64,000 bases of DNA from Cryptomeria japonica (lineage: Eukaryota > Streptophyta > Pinopsida > Cupressales > Cupressaceae). The notes beneath the pieces are model-generated. The model ran no database searches, was not told the DNA's origin, and was given only the letters and a program-made list of their open reading frames with translations. The position numbers and the translations under genes are program-made. Shown in pieces: positions 1 through 12,261 of this stretch; within the stretch, counting starts at the first letter, position 1, and every line of letters begins with the position of its first letter. The stretch is taken from the NCBI RefSeq assembly GCF_030272615.1, contig NC_081412.1, positions 22,226,432 to 22,290,431 of the forward strand. The letters run 5' to 3'.

Positions 1-341
1 CAACTGACATCCAGTTCAAAGAATAGAAAAGCATTCACACACCATAATTTAAAGATTACGAATATATGAAAGCCACTAGTAGTTCTTCTATATTAAAATA
101 GCAGATAACCACATTCATAAAAAAAAATTCTCTTATGAGAAAAACAAATTTTTCCCAAAAGATCCCCTCAAAATAACTAATCTACCTATTTAAAGCTACC
201 ATCCTCCTATCTTTTTCGTTTCCAAGAAATGGTTACTAAAGATAACGGTCTTGAACATGACCATTTCAAAACAAAAATTCTATAGAGCAACATCAAAATA
301 TAAACCGCCTCACAATAGATAAGACTATAAAATCACCAGGC

Positions 342-1113
342 TCAGACTCCATCATCAGGTATCAGGTTCAGCTCTGCAATCCGTCTGTCGATCTCATCTG
401 CCTTTTCTTCTTCTTCGATCAGCCTCAACAAGATATCTTCGAATTCTTCCCAATCAAAAACAGTATCTTGAAAAACGTCAGACAAGTTCAAAAGAATATG
501 CCACTGCACTGGGTTGACATCAGGTTGCATTACACGACCTCTTCTAGCTGGGAGCACCATTTTGGCAAAGTTAATTACTCGGGTTTCTTCTTGCTGCTAG
601 CTCGTTTTGCAAGTGTTGTTTGTGGTTTTCAGCTTGTTCTGCAATCTTATCTAATATGGTGACGACTCTCCTATATTCACAAAAATCAGTATTTGCTTTC
701 CATGCAAAAGTCTGTAACTATCGGACTATATCCTCTTGCTCTTTCTCTAGCCAATTCAAATCTGGGTTATGAAAAGGCAATTCACCTTCATGAGGCAAGA
801 CCATTCTGATACATGCAAAAATGACGACAATTTTCTCCTTTAACTATCTTTAATGTTTTCTGCAAGAATGACAACATCAAATGAAGTAACGCATGATGTC
901 ACTTTTTTCGTATTTGGATTGCTTAATGGTCATTAATGACGGTACTTTACAAATCTTACCTTGATTTGTTCCTTGAAAATATTGCATGATGTGGCAATCG
1001 ACAAGGTCAAAAGAGGGACAACAAGAAGTCATTATTCTTATCAATCTGATAGTCCCATTTAATTTCGTTGGCGCCCAAGCAAGACCTATATGTACCATCA
1101 CTCGTGATGCCAC
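342..1113 (-). pseudogene. Unrecognised degenerate coding remnants
   Basis: On the minus strand two overlapping open stretches (877-1113 and 342-560) are joined by readable but interrupted sequence around 560-830. The lower part reads as a charged, helix-rich protein with segments such as FHNPDLNWLEKEQEDIV and WHILLNLSDVFQDTVFDW, ending in an acidic coiled-coil-like tail (ILLRLIEEEEKADEIDRR). At least one stop lies between the pieces. I do not recognise a family. The surroundings are retroelement debris, so a transposon-derived protein is likely, but a broken host gene is possible. Confidence 0.3.
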
Positions 1114-2104
1114 CCATAGGTACCAAAACCACTTGAAATCATCTCACCAAACGTCCTTACTTGGAACTAGTGGTGTCCTTTGAATTCTCGAGAGAGCAGG
1201 ACATCACCATAATACAAAGAGTGTCAGAAAGTCTGGAGGTCGGGCAACTTCACAACCACCAAACTCCTTTTGAAAGCGACCACAAGCCCGACTTCTCAAA
1301 GGTGCCAACATTATGAAGACTTCCCTGAGTTGGTCGGACAATTGGGTGGTTCTAAAATTTAAGAATCCTGTGACAAAAGTTAGGAAATTTCAGAAGGCCG
1401 CATCAAGAGCGAATAAGAGAAATAGCAGAGGGGAGCGTCTTTTCAAAGTTTAAATTTTTTATAGGTAACACTCCCATAAGGGAGTAAAACAAGTTTTTGG
1501 AAATTACAAAGGAATGAGACTCTGAAACTGATTACTAGCTTACTTACTAACTAACTATCTTTCTGTTGAAAGCCAAGGGATATATACACACATATCCTTA
1601 TTCAAATTCAAATGCTATGTTTCCCGCCTAGATGAGTAACATCTACTAACTTAAACTACAGGAGACTTGATGTCTTTTATTACAATGTATTTATTACTTG
1701 AGATGAAACTAGATGTTTCATAAACATCTTATGAAAGTGGACTTGGAGAGAACTCTTGCGGCATCCATCTGGAGCGATCAAGAAGGGTGACCAAGTGTTC
1801 CACATTGTTAGATAGAAATTTCATGATTCCAGGTCTTGAAACAACTTTCAACATATCCAAGAAAGAATAGAACAAAATATAATAGCAAAGATCCTAAATA
1901 TTGGTCGTTTATTCATTGATTAATCATAAAAGTAATACATTTAGCACAAAATACCATTTCTAATATATATTTTCTAACTAGCAAATTATAAGAGCAAAAG
2001 GAGTAAACATGCATGTGTATAGTATGCTGCCAGGCACATTAATTAACAATATACATAGAGTTTTTAATTATAAATTATGATTAAAAATGTTATTTTTACT
2101 TGCA
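1114..2104. other. No gene seen
   Basis: AT-rich sequence with stops in all frames. I see no recognisable coding segment, RNA gene or clean repeat. It may be the body of the minus-strand element whose primer-binding site lies at 2837-2851. Confidence 0.4.
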
Positions 2105-2743
2105 CTAATCATCAACATCACCTTGATCATTTTCATTAGAGACGTATCCAAGTCCTCCATACCTTGATCTCATGGTTGGCTCTATCGGATCTCTAATTGC
2201 TTGACCCTACTTTCCTAACCCATTTCCTTCATAACCCATTCTCTTTATCATCCTAAAACCAATACCCATGTCAATCCAACTTGTCTTATTCTCCTCCAAA
2301 TTAGAAAACGCATTATCTTAAATTTTACATTCTTCAACTACATCGCACTTACCAGATTCATCCTGTAGTGAATAATTCAAATCTTTTGTATCACAAGAGA
2401 TATCACACATTGTCAGCTTTGATCTTAGGTAATCATTTTCATTCCACAATTGAATATTTTGTTCGTTTATCTCTAATATTTCCTTCCTTTGTGAAATATT
2501 TTCCTCCTCTATCCTTTTCAACATAATTTCCTCCAATACTTCATTCTTCCTTTGGACCTTTGCAAGCAATTCCAACGTTTCCTCTAGCTCTCCAAAACTC
2601 TTTTTGACATTTTGAAATAGCTCCAACTATTCTTCAAATTTTGTGTTTCTCTCTTTAACATTCCCCAATTCTTTTTCCAAAATATTATTTTCACATATTA
2701 AATACTCATTCTCCTTCTTCGCTTTCTTCCCAATCTTCCCCAT
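2105..2743 (-). pseudogene. Coiled-coil plus G-patch protein, broken retroelement ORF
   Basis: A minus-strand reading frame starts at an ATG at 2743 (MGKIGKKAKKENEY) and stays in one frame to a stop at 2105. It has three internal stops, near 2627, at 2318-2320 and in the G-patch region. About the first 130 residues are a strongly charged leucine-repeat coiled coil. The last third matches the G-patch pattern: MGIGFRMIKRMGYEGNGLGK, then GQAIRDPI, then GGLGY. G-patch domains normally bind RNA or helicases. A tRNA-iMet-type primer-binding site lies about 95 bp upstream on the same strand, so I infer this was the first ORF of an LTR retroelement. The stops make it non-functional as it stands. The G-patch call is fairly firm; the assignment to a retroelement is inference. 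Confidence 0.55.
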
Positions 2744-2836
2744 TGAAACAAATTATAACACTTTTAAAATTTGATATGACTTATTGAGCGCACTCCAAAT
2801 ATTTCAAAACACGCTTACTCCCAAAAGATCTGATAA

Positions 2837-2851
2837 CCAACTCTTATACCA
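2837..2851 (-). other. tRNA-iMet-type primer-binding site
   Basis: On the minus strand this reads TGGTATAAGAGTTGG, close to the plant initiator-tRNA primer-binding consensus TGGTATCAGAGC. It is preceded on that strand by ...GCATCA, a plausible LTR end. It sits just upstream of the G-patch ORF. Confidence 0.5.
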
Positions 2852-2853
2852 TT

Positions 2854-3250
2854 TGATGCAATCAAGGGTGGAGGGTCTAGAATGGATAGTCTAACCTTGT
2901 AGCCTTAACCATCTAAAACATATCCATAGCACAAAACAGAATCAACATACAAAGAAGAATCCACACATAGACACATAAGACACAAGAATTATCCTGGGGA
3001 AAACCTCAAGGGAAAAAACCCAGCATCAAAAAAATCATTCTCAATATATTAGATCTCACGGATTATTACATCTTCCACTAGGGCTTCTAACATGATAGGC
3101 TGTAACACAAGATTGCAACAATCTCATACACAATCAACAATGCACACCATCATGTTTGGAAACATGTATAGCTCCTTTGAAACATGTCGTTACTCTCGAC
3201 TCTATTAAACACTTTGTAACATCCTACTCCTGGTCTCCTCTACCTTCTTT
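2854..3250 (-). mobile_element. Probable LTR of a minus-strand retroelement
   Basis: This is the sequence on the LTR side of the primer-binding site. It contains a run around 2993-3024 (CCTGGGGAAAACCTCAAGGG followed by AAAAAACCC) that I associate with plant LTRs. The outer boundary was not found, so the end is approximate. No second LTR copy was located in the window. Confidence 0.35.
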
Positions 3251-4140
3251 GATGTCTTTCAATGATCACAAGTCTTGCCTATCCCATCTGCCCTCCCTAA
3301 TTTAATACGCAATGGTCGATGGTTGGCCCTAAACACTGGACCTTACGGAACACATGGTCGGCCACCCCTCAGTCCTAAATCACCTTTGAACATAAAATAA
3401 CACCATGTGGTTTTCAAGACAAGCTCTACTGGTTTCACTTCACCTCCACATGCTTCCTCTTGTTGGTACACATTTCCCTTCTCTGGCACGTCATTCCAAA
3501 ACAACACCCAGTTGGTTGATTTGCATTATAACTACATTGTTACTCCAAACTTCCCACTCATAGGAGCTCCACTCTATAAAGTCTAGAATTCGATGCAACA
3601 AGTTTCAACATGTTCCTTTCCAAACGACAGATCTTATCTTTCAAGCGAGGTAGAATGTGACACTTTGTCAATGACTCCCTTAATATGGTAAACTAACACA
3701 ATCTCTCTTTTATGACCTTCGAATGTCTTTTTGGTAACTCTCCTCTCTGGGAACTCAAGCCTAACATTCCTCCTTACGACCTCTGCTTACCACCCAAATA
3801 ACAAGCCAAAACATCCAACAATGGCAAGAATTTCAAATCCCCTGGATTCTCTCAAATGCTCTTGCATCAATTATTATGAGACTACTAAGTTATGGAAAAG
3901 AATTTAGGAGAGATTTATCAAACAAAAAGTCTCATAAATAAGTTGTTCAAAGTATTATAAAATATTTAAATGCATTTAATCTAATCTTGAATGATCATAG
4001 TCAATATATCTAAATATAGAAGAAGAGGATAATATGATCCTGAGAAGTAATTCATTTGCTAAATACTAGGATAATACAATCTTTGGCAAATAGTGGTTCT
4101 TTTACAAATTATTCAAAGTTGAACATCCTATAGCCCCATA
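3251..4140. other. No gene seen
   Basis: Mixed-composition, then AT-rich sequence without a recognisable coding segment. Part of it may be the outer portion of the LTR that begins at 2854. Confidence 0.35.
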
Positions 4141-4500
4141 CTTATTAAAGAGATGAGGAGAAAGAATCCAGATCAATCTAAGAATGCACTTCACAAGTGG
4201 GGAATATTTAAAGAAAGGGGTAAGGACAAGTAGAAAGGTGGTCAAATCAAGTTTAAGAATAAAACTACGTTTAAGGCAAAATTCAAGACATTTAGGTAAA
4301 ATTGTAGATTAAGGTGTATAAATTATGCCAAATAGGGTCATCTTAAAAACATATGTCAAAATAAGAAAAACAAAGATGAAGATTTCTCTAATTATAAAGC
4401 TATTGATTCTTTTATTATTTCTACTAAAAAAAGATGAAGAGAACTCTATAGATAAATCTTCTAATGATGAACCTTCTGATTCTTTTATTATTTCTACTAC
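4141..4500 (+). pseudogene. Broken copia-type Gag with zinc knuckle
   Basis: The plus-strand translation gives a basic stretch typical of copia Gag (RRKNPDQSKNALHKWG, then lysine-rich text). It is followed at about 4313-4360 by a damaged CCHC knuckle: the second Cys codon reads Tyr, a stop lies inside the knuckle, and the HLKNIC part is intact. Acidic and serine-rich sequence follows. Several stops interrupt it. The Gag call rests on the knuckle spacing and its basic neighbourhood. No matching pol is seen downstream. Confidence 0.45.
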
Positions 4501-5504
4501 ATGACTTTGGAAAGTCTACATGTCAAACTCTAATTGCCCAATAAGTGGAGTTACTCTCATAGTTGCATTCCTTGTGTTTTGCCACACTGAAGTCACCTCG
4601 ACCACCCAATCCATTGTAGGGAGATGTAACTAAATCCCCTATAAGACATAGTTCTATGAGAGCTTTACTTTGAAGAATTAAAAGTGTACATAGAATAAAC
4701 CCAAGAAAACCACTTTAGTAAAGAATGATGGCCCAAATATAATTGTTATTAGGGTCAGTACCCAAAGCAACAATAAATTATCCAAAGGAGTTAAAAGGAT
4801 GTGTGAAAGAAACTATAGAAGAAAAGTTTGAACTTCAAAGAATGAAACCATTATAAAATTTATAAGAAACAAGAATCGACAATAATAGACATCAAGTTTC
4901 CACAATCCATGAGATAATAATCAGCTGCTTTCAAAACAAATTGCGTGTAAAAAAAAATTTACATCGACAAAACTATAATATTACCTTCTTTCATTTAAAC
5001 TTTTAGATTGATCGAATCTCCTCGAAATTGTTCTCTCTTGTATATTCTTTCCCCTAACATATTACCAAACAAAAAAACATAGATTCTGAGATTACCCATA
5101 GTGGGCATTGTTTAGCTGAGGCATCAAAATGAATGAGTACATAGCACCGCTTGAATGAGTGTACACGCAGTCCAAGAGATGGATGAGCACGCTGAGCAGT
5201 GAAGACATTATTACTGACTCAGTCTGCTTTAACTTTATACATCTGAGTATTTTTCTACTTTAATGGAGGATGTCAGATGATGATGACAGTACAGGAAGAA
5301 ATAGTGTGAAGTCCTTTTTCCCTTGTCATCTGTGATCGCGGTTCTGAATGTCGTTGACAAATGCAAAAAGTGTGCCATTTTTAATTCAAAATCACAGAAA
5401 CAACCAAAGAACACCTAATTTCTACTTTCCGGACAACAAGTTCTCATCTAATAAGATAGACTGCAACACTGTAAGAAAAAAAGAAGGATTTTTTATCTTA
5501 GTAT
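4501..5504. other. No gene seen
   Basis: AT-rich sequence with many stops. It may be further decayed body of the copia element upstream. No RNA gene or clean repeat noticed. Confidence 0.4.
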
Positions 5505-6300
5505 GGGTAAGGTATGTATGTTTCGTTTCTAGTACAGGTAAGTGGTAAAGTATGTACGTTTCATAAGTAATACAGTTAGGTGCCTCCTGCAAAGAGCATG
5601 GGATAGTCACATATTGTCATAAGCCATCTTAGACCCATATATAGATCGTCTTATAAAATTTTTTTTTATCTCAGTACCCTTTTCTTTTGGTCGAATGTGG
5701 AGAGCTTGTGTTCTTGAAAGAAAGATCACAAGTTCAAATCCCACAGGGGGTAAGGTATTATGTATGCCTCGTTTGTAGCACAGTTAAATGTTAAAGCATG
5801 TTTGCCGCATCTATAGTACATGTATATGCCTCCTGCAAAGAATACATGATAGCCTCATCTTACTATATGCCATCTCTAGACCCATATACAGAACGCCCTA
5901 TCAAAGACTGCATTTTCCTTTCTTTCTTTCTTTTTTTAATTTTATTCCTCCTTTCATGTTTCATGTTTTTCTTTCTTTTTCTTATTTTCTATATTATGTG
6001 CAGAGCTTGTGTTCTTGAAAGAAAGATCACAAGTTCAAATCTCACAGATTATTTATGTCTCATTTGTAGCACAGTTAAATGTTAAAGCATGTATGTCTCA
6101 TCTATAGTGCAATGAGATGCCTCCTGCAAAGAATACATGATAATCTTATCTTACTATATGCCATCTCTAGACCCATATACAGACCGCCCTATCAAAGACT
6201 GTATTTTCCTTTCTTTCTTTCTTTTTTTAATTGTATTCCTCCATTTATGTTTCTTGTTTTTCTTTCTTTTTCTTACTTTCTATATTATATTTATGTAGAG
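5505..6300 (+). repeat. ~300-bp tandem repeat, about 2.6 copies, with tRNA-like box B
   Basis: Two nearly complete units start at 5701 and 6002 with AGAGCTTGTGTTCTTGAAAG. A partial, more diverged unit covers about 5505-5700. Each full unit carries GATCACAAGTTCAAATCYCAC near its start; AGTTCAAATCC differs by one base from the Pol III box B consensus. Each ends in a pyrimidine run (CCTTTCTTTCTTTC). A tandemly duplicated tRNA-related SINE is possible. The short ORFs in it are repeat artefacts. Confidence 0.6.
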
Positions 6301-8630
6301 ATCGTAGAGAGATTTGTTTAGTTTTAAGTCTCTAAAATTTGTTGAAGATGGTTGTATATTTTGTTGGCGACACAAATTTACTTTAAATATAGAAATTTGA
6401 TTTTTGTATCTTTCTATTTATCTTTCACCATTTCTTTATGTTTATCTCCCTCTCACTCACTATCTCTCTATCTCTCTCATTCTCCCTCTATTTATTTTTA
6501 GGATAATAATATCTTATATATAACTCCCTACTAAGCTAAAGATAATGTGCGCAATATCATGCTTAAGATAAATATGTCCAAAGTATAAATATTATAATAA
6601 AAAAATATTATGAGCTGCACATAAAATAATAAAAATACTACATTATATTTATAAATGATAAAATGTAAGACAATATCATATAATACTCACTTATATGTAT
6701 ATATGTGTGTGTATAAATATATATACATACATATTATATATCATTATTCATCCATTATATACCTCATATTCCCTTATGAGATTTGGGTGATTGGAAAGTG
6801 GTCATTAATAATATTCCTTCATTTTATCCTCTCACCTCACCCTCATAGGATCATGATGATTAGAAAGATGCCAATATTATATTAAATTTGGTTGATAATA
6901 TTACACAATGTTACATGTTAAATCACTCTTAATTTCATAATATTGGCATATAAATTATTATGATATGCTAATCATTCAATTAGAGATACTTTGGGTGAAA
7001 GCATAGAGTTGTGTCACACTTTCAACCAACAAAATAGTTTTGTGTGAAGCTATTTCACCCTTAATAGTTTTGGGCAAAATAGATTCACCCAAAACAGTGC
7101 AACATCTATGCACCACATAAAATTTTAGGTGAAAGGGTTTTGCTCAAAACCATTAAATATTATTTTTAATAAAAAATTGAAACACGGTTTGATTTATATG
7201 TAAGATTTCGAGTGAAACTTTTACCCCTTACTTAGTAAAGCAAGGCAATTATTGATGAGGAAGAGATGAATTTTGCTTATGACAACCGACTAACACCTAA
7301 AATAGAAAACCAAATCTAGAATGATTAGATCAAGATGATTGTGCTATGGAACTTCTAATATCATTTGATAATTTAGCTCACTTTCACAACCCACCTACAT
7401 GATTGTGGGTTTGGACTTGAAGAATAGATTTAATTTTTGCTAATTTGTTGCCTATAATCTATTAGGCTTGATACCTTTGACTTGTATCTAAAAATTGATG
7501 GTTTTAATAAACATTGTCTAAAAAATTGTTAGGAAAAAGGTGATTCTCCCTTAGCCAAGCCCTTATTACTAAGTTAGCACAATAGGGAAGTGTTAGAAGA
7601 CAAAAAGAAAACATGCATTGATATCCAAAATACTAATGTAAATCGATGATAATTGTTAGTGATCCAGATATGCTATGAATGTATCTTTAATGATTATTTA
7701 TGGATGTTAAGATACAAACTAAATTTGGGCTTGTTTTATAATACAAAATCTTGACACAAAATAATAATTTTATTTCCAAGTTACCACATAACAATTAATT
7801 GAAAGAAGTCGATGAGGATCCACGTTTAAATTTGAATTTTAAAAATTTAGGGTTCATTCATCAGCCACATATCTAAATTAAAAATATATATGGACAATGT
7901 AATGATTAAAGATCAATTCTTGAACATGTGTACAAATAAAATTAAGAGCCAAAATATCTACCAATTTATGTACTAAAATATGTGAATTGTCTATTAATAA
8001 TTACTCTACGAATAAATAAATTAAAATGAATCCAAAACATAGAATAAAAATACTTAGTATGCGTTTTTCACCATTATATATAAATGCTTTAACCTTTTTA
8101 TGTGTTGGTTATTTGCATGTTATATGTATTAAAGCATTAACTAAAAATCCACGTACCACTTCAACAGTGGATTTATGCCTATTAGTTGGGGTGTTTTACT
8201 AGTTGAGAAAGTACTTGCATATTTTCTATATATTTGAATCAATTAAATAGAAGAATGAAGCTACCAATCAAACTAAAAATAAGAGTATCAAATGTACAAC
8301 TCGGAGAAAGATACAAACCATTTTATAAATTGACAAATTCCTTGATTTTGATCAAGATTGTTCCATACTGGATAACTCTTTCTTTGATTTGTTGAAGCAA
8401 TACATTAGGAGTATAAAAAACAACAATTCATAAAAAATATATCACAGATACAACAACATAACATATCTTAATGCATTGTTATAGATCTAACTTTATCTTT
8501 GTATTTTATGAAACTCTAATTAAATTACTCATATGACATCACATTTAATAATGCAAATTAAAATCTTAAAATTAAATTAGATTTATCAAATAAAATATTA
8601 CTCAAAAATCTTTCAAAATCATCAATAGAC
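6301..8630. other. No gene seen; AT-rich with short TA/GT microsatellite
   Basis: Strongly AT-rich intergenic sequence. A TATATGTGTGTG/TATATACATAC microsatellite lies near 6690-6735. Around 6985-7190 several GGTGAAA/TTCACCC words occur in both orientations, which could be a decayed MITE. No coding signal. Confidence 0.45.
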
Positions 8631-9866
8631 AATTATTAAATTTTTTCGGGCTGTCAAAGACTCTATCGCTGAGGAGATGCTATCCCCGCAATAAAAGGAT
8701 TTTGTATCCCCACCAACTTCTCAGTTCCTTTCTGTCAAATGCTCTGGATCTCCTGCAATCTATTCCTCTGCTAGAATTAGTTTTCTTCAAGCTGGTAAGA
8801 CAAGATGTGCTCCCCTCGGCCTCGTTCCATGAAGCTCTGGCAAAATATAATCTATGGTAGGGGTCGGCTCTCCTTGGGGGCCTTTTTTCACGCCACTTCA
8901 TTCAATCTAGCCATGCTTACATGGTACTCTATGACCGAATTAAGCATGGCCTTGAACGACAAAATTTTTGCCATGTGAAGAACGACTTGCATCAATTTGG
9001 CAGACAATTGGACAACCACATTGTACACAGGGTCAAAATTAAAGTTGGGGTTCTAATGGAAATCCTGGAAATAGAAAATGTTGACCCCTGTTTGCAAATA
9101 TCGCAACCTATGGAAAGAGGTCGGACCACAGATAGGGTTCCTGACCTCAACGTACCGGTGCAGGATGAAGCCATGGGATGGACTTCCTCGTTCATGCCCG
9201 TCTTCGATGCCCCTGCAAATCAGACTCAGGAAGACGTCGCCATGGAAAAGTAAAGTCATTCTGGCTTTGTTTTTGCTATCCAGAAATTGCTTCTTTTTTA
9301 TGGATGGAAAATCTAACAATAACCGGTATGACACTATGTTTTGTCTGCCCCAAGCTTTCTGGTGATTGGCTCTTGCTTTTATTGCCACTGGTATTTCAGA
9401 ATCGGTAGAGGAACCATTTTTGCTTGACGACTAATACCGGTATTGGAGGCTTTTCTTTTTATGAACCGGTCATCAGGACTTCATACCAGTATCAAAGCAC
9501 TGGTACAGCAAAATCAACAACCGGTTGTCGCAACTCTTCAGTGTTGTGACATTCAGAGCCACAATAACCAGTTAAGGGAGTCGGTTATTTATGATTTCCT
9601 CCTGTCTTGCCCCGACCGGTTACTCTAATTTTGGCCCCTAAGCGACCCATTCTATGAGCAGTCCCTATCTATCTCTTCGGATTGGGTGGCTTCTTCTCTT
9701 TGCCTCCTTTCTTCTTTTTCATTGTATATGAGCAAGGATATAGGGTTTTCTACCTGGTTCTTTCCCTATTGAACTCTTGAATCAATTTTCTTTTTATTAA
9801 TATATATATATATATCGGTGGCTTGTCACTTTTGCCAAAAAAAATAAAAATTATTAAATATTTTCG
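8631..9866 (+). mobile_element. Retroposed insert with 18-bp target duplication
   Basis: The insert body 8649-9848 is bracketed by AATTATTAAATTTTTTCG (8631-8648) and a copy differing at one of 18 positions (9849-9866). Its right end is a poly-A-like run, GCCAAAAAAAATAAAA. Long direct repeats plus an A-tail are the hallmark of LINE-machinery retroposition. The insert is clearly richer in G and C than its flanks. It could be a 5'-truncated LINE or a processed host transcript. About 9310-9630 holds many ACCGGT/ACCAGT words. Confidence 0.65.
8921..9253 (+). CDS. Unidentified ORF inside the retroposed insert
   Basis: A 110-residue frame begins MVLYDRIKHGLERQNF and ends QTEDVAMEK-like text before a stop (the final residues read TQEDVAMEK). 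The same frame is open a little further upstream of the ATG (RHFIQSSHAY). The middle is mixed hydrophobic and charged (HRVKIKVGVLMEILEIENVD), and a short VPDLNVPV segment lies near the end. I do not recognise the family. Its position inside a retroposed insert suggests the tail of a transposon protein or of a reverse-transcribed host mRNA. It is probably not expressed as a gene here. Confidence 0.25.
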   Translation: MVLYDRIKHGLERQNFCHVKNDLHQFGRQLDNHIVHRVKIKVGVLMEILEIENVDPCLQISQPMERGRTTDRVPDLNVPVQDEAMGWTSSFMPVFDAPANQTQEDVAMEK

Positions 9867-11385
9867 TAAAAATAATATAAAATAAAATCAACATATATCC
9901 AAATACACATTTTAGTACAATAATAATTAATTAAATTACCTTGTACTCTCTTGAATGCAAAGGATAATGCGAGGGGTTTTACACTTAATACTAGGATGTA
10001 AAATGCAGGCGCCCAAGGGGGAATTCGAATCGCACGGATATACAGGTGACACGTGTCATCCGTAGTTGTACACGATTAACTATAAACAATAAACAATGAG
10101 CATCTCCACTTTTCACACGTGCATGCACCGCTAATCTTAATTTTGATCACTCCCCGAGTTCCCACGTGCAAAGTGGAAAAACCTGGGCTTTTTAAAATTA
10201 TTGTCGTTATCATACTCAACAGATTTCTTCCTATTTTCCAATGTGTACAGACAAATATAATTAATAAAGCAACGGACGGACACAATTTTCTTTGACAACC
10301 ACGACTCTTTTATCCCTGGGTCCCGGCCCTCCGTATTCTTCACAAATCTCCCCGGACCAAAAAAGCCCTAAAATCTCTCTCTTAAACTTAGACTAGAGTT
10401 GTAGTAGCTAATTTTACACCTCCATAAATTTTAAATGGTATATTTTATTTCCGTGATTATTTTTTGTTGTTTTTATATTAAATTTAATTGTTTATAGTTA
10501 TTTTTTATTTCTATTATGTGTGCAAGGATAAAAAAGTCATTTCAAAATGTCACTCGATGTCTATTTAAAGATGTCTGATTAATCATGCACTACAACCACC
10601 TCAAAAATGATCAATCGAGGAAGATCACCGTTAATAGTTATAATTGCGATAGTTGTTCACTCTTTGTACACCTAACCTTCAATTACTAACTGTAAAGATA
10701 CCAAAAAAATGATAAGTAAATGTCCATTAATATATTTCACATGGTTTTTTAGTATTTTTGGACCATAATTGACCATTCTATGTACATTGGGGCATTTTTA
10801 AGTAGGTATTGGGAGACACTTTTAATTGTGTGCTTTTTGACCCTTGTGTGCATAACAAACATTACAATGTGTGTCATTACCACTCAAAAGCCAGAACAAT
10901 AGCTATAAGTAGTTAAGTCCCCAATGGAGACATCCAAAACCAACGATGTATGTTTAAGATATGTGGGTTTGCAAAGTTAGCTATGATGGTTAGCTATGGT
11001 TCGCTTTCCCTACTCATACACAAAGCTACGAGTACCAACCAAGTTGTACAACTCCAATTAAAATTCAGAAATTCTAACTACTAGAATAAATGAATAGTTA
11101 TTGATATATATGAAATTTATTAATGAACTTTTAATTATCATTTTTTTAATTTTTTTTTAAAAATTAAGAACCTAGATGAACAAAGAATGAATGATACTAT
11201 GTACAACATAGATGGTAACTATGCTCTTTCCTAATAGATGACAAAAACACTAGCATACCCAAATCAATCATGTTATTCAAAATTTGCAGGTAGAAATGAC
11301 TGCGAATTCTATGGTTTGTAATGATTTTTACTAAACAAATTACTATTTTATTATGAGATCAGAAAGTAAAAAATTTACAGTGCCA
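9867..11385. other. Intergenic, downstream of BZR-like gene 1
   Basis: No coding segment recognised. A cluster of ACGT-core boxes lies at 10048-10170. The stretch 10280-10380 is less AT-rich but has no identifiable gene. Confidence 0.4.
10048..10170. promoter_or_regulatory. Cluster of three ACGT/G-box-like sites
   Basis: GACACGTGTC (10048-10057, palindromic), CACACGTGCA (10114-10123) and CCACGTGCA (10162-10170) lie within 123 bp. CACGTG is the core bound by plant bZIP, bHLH and BZR proteins. No gene start is recognised beside it, so its function is unknown. Confidence 0.3.
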
Positions 11386-12261
11386 TCAAGGACGAAAATG
11401 TTGAGACAGCCCTAGAGTTAAGTTCAGCTCAAGCTCTCGAGAGGGGTGATGATGATCATGCATTTTCTCACCACTAACCGGACTTGTTCCACGCCGGACA
11501 CCAGCAACTTTTACGGCGGCCATCGGCCCAACCAGGTTATTCACGGGATTTAAAGAAAAAGCCGAGGGTGAGCTCACATTACAGCCGCCAACATAGTCCA
11601 TCCCCGTGGGTGAGCACATCAACGGAGTGACCGGCGCATCGCAACGGCCGCCGGTCATAATCTGCGCAGTCGGAGTCGCCAGCCGGTTACCCCTACATCC
11701 CAGAGCTTTCAGCCATGGAATTAGAGAACCATTTTCTGCAGCAGACCCGAGCCCCATGACCGGTTCGGAAGTTCTCACACCCTGGAAGAAAAGAATCCCA
11801 AAGAAAAGAATCCCATGAGAAAGCTAAACCCAATCTAGAGAAATGAAAACAAAAGGAATGAATCGGATCTGAGAGAAATTAAAAAAGTTTTAAAATCTAT
11901 TTTCTAAATTTTCTTATTATGTGAACACAAAAATTTTGTGGGATTTAGCAAAAACATTGCGGCCGCTTTCTTCACTGTAATACAATACGAAAGTTATCAG
12001 TATACAACAGTACATTTTTCAAACCACAATAGCTACAACTGTTACCGGTCGATAAGTGGTGCCGTCCTGTTCGACGATCCAGCCGGCTTCATTGCAGAGG
12101 GCCTTGAGGACTTCGTTATTATCACTGTTCTTTGGAAGCCTGTAATTTCCGTAAAGCCGAAGCCCTGCAAAAATTCTGGCGGCGATTGCTCTTCTCCTCC
12201 TCTCCCGTTTCATGTTGTTCTCTCGCTCTGTGTTGGATGGCAGCCTGTTGGCCGACGTCAT
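11386..12261 (-). CDS. BES1/BZR1-family transcription factor, short form (gene 1)
   Basis: Two exons on the minus strand: 12046-12261 (72 codons from ATG at 12261) and 11386-11781, with a 264-bp GT-AG intron (donor CCG|GTAACA, acceptor CCAG|GGTGTG), joined in phase 0. The product is 203 residues. Exon 1 is the BZR non-canonical bHLH-type DNA-binding domain ([20 protein letters not shown], then [32 protein letters not shown]). Exon 2 has [10 protein letters not shown] and a [10 protein letters not shown] segment, and ends in an EAR-type repression motif, ELNLTLGL. Family members act in the nucleus in brassinosteroid signalling. Canonical proteins are above 300 residues; this one goes almost directly from DNA-binding domain to SLIPWLK, lacking the first serine-rich GSK3-target region. 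The usual KHC before DNNEV reads KNS. All splice and reading-frame signals are intact. Confidence 0.9.
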
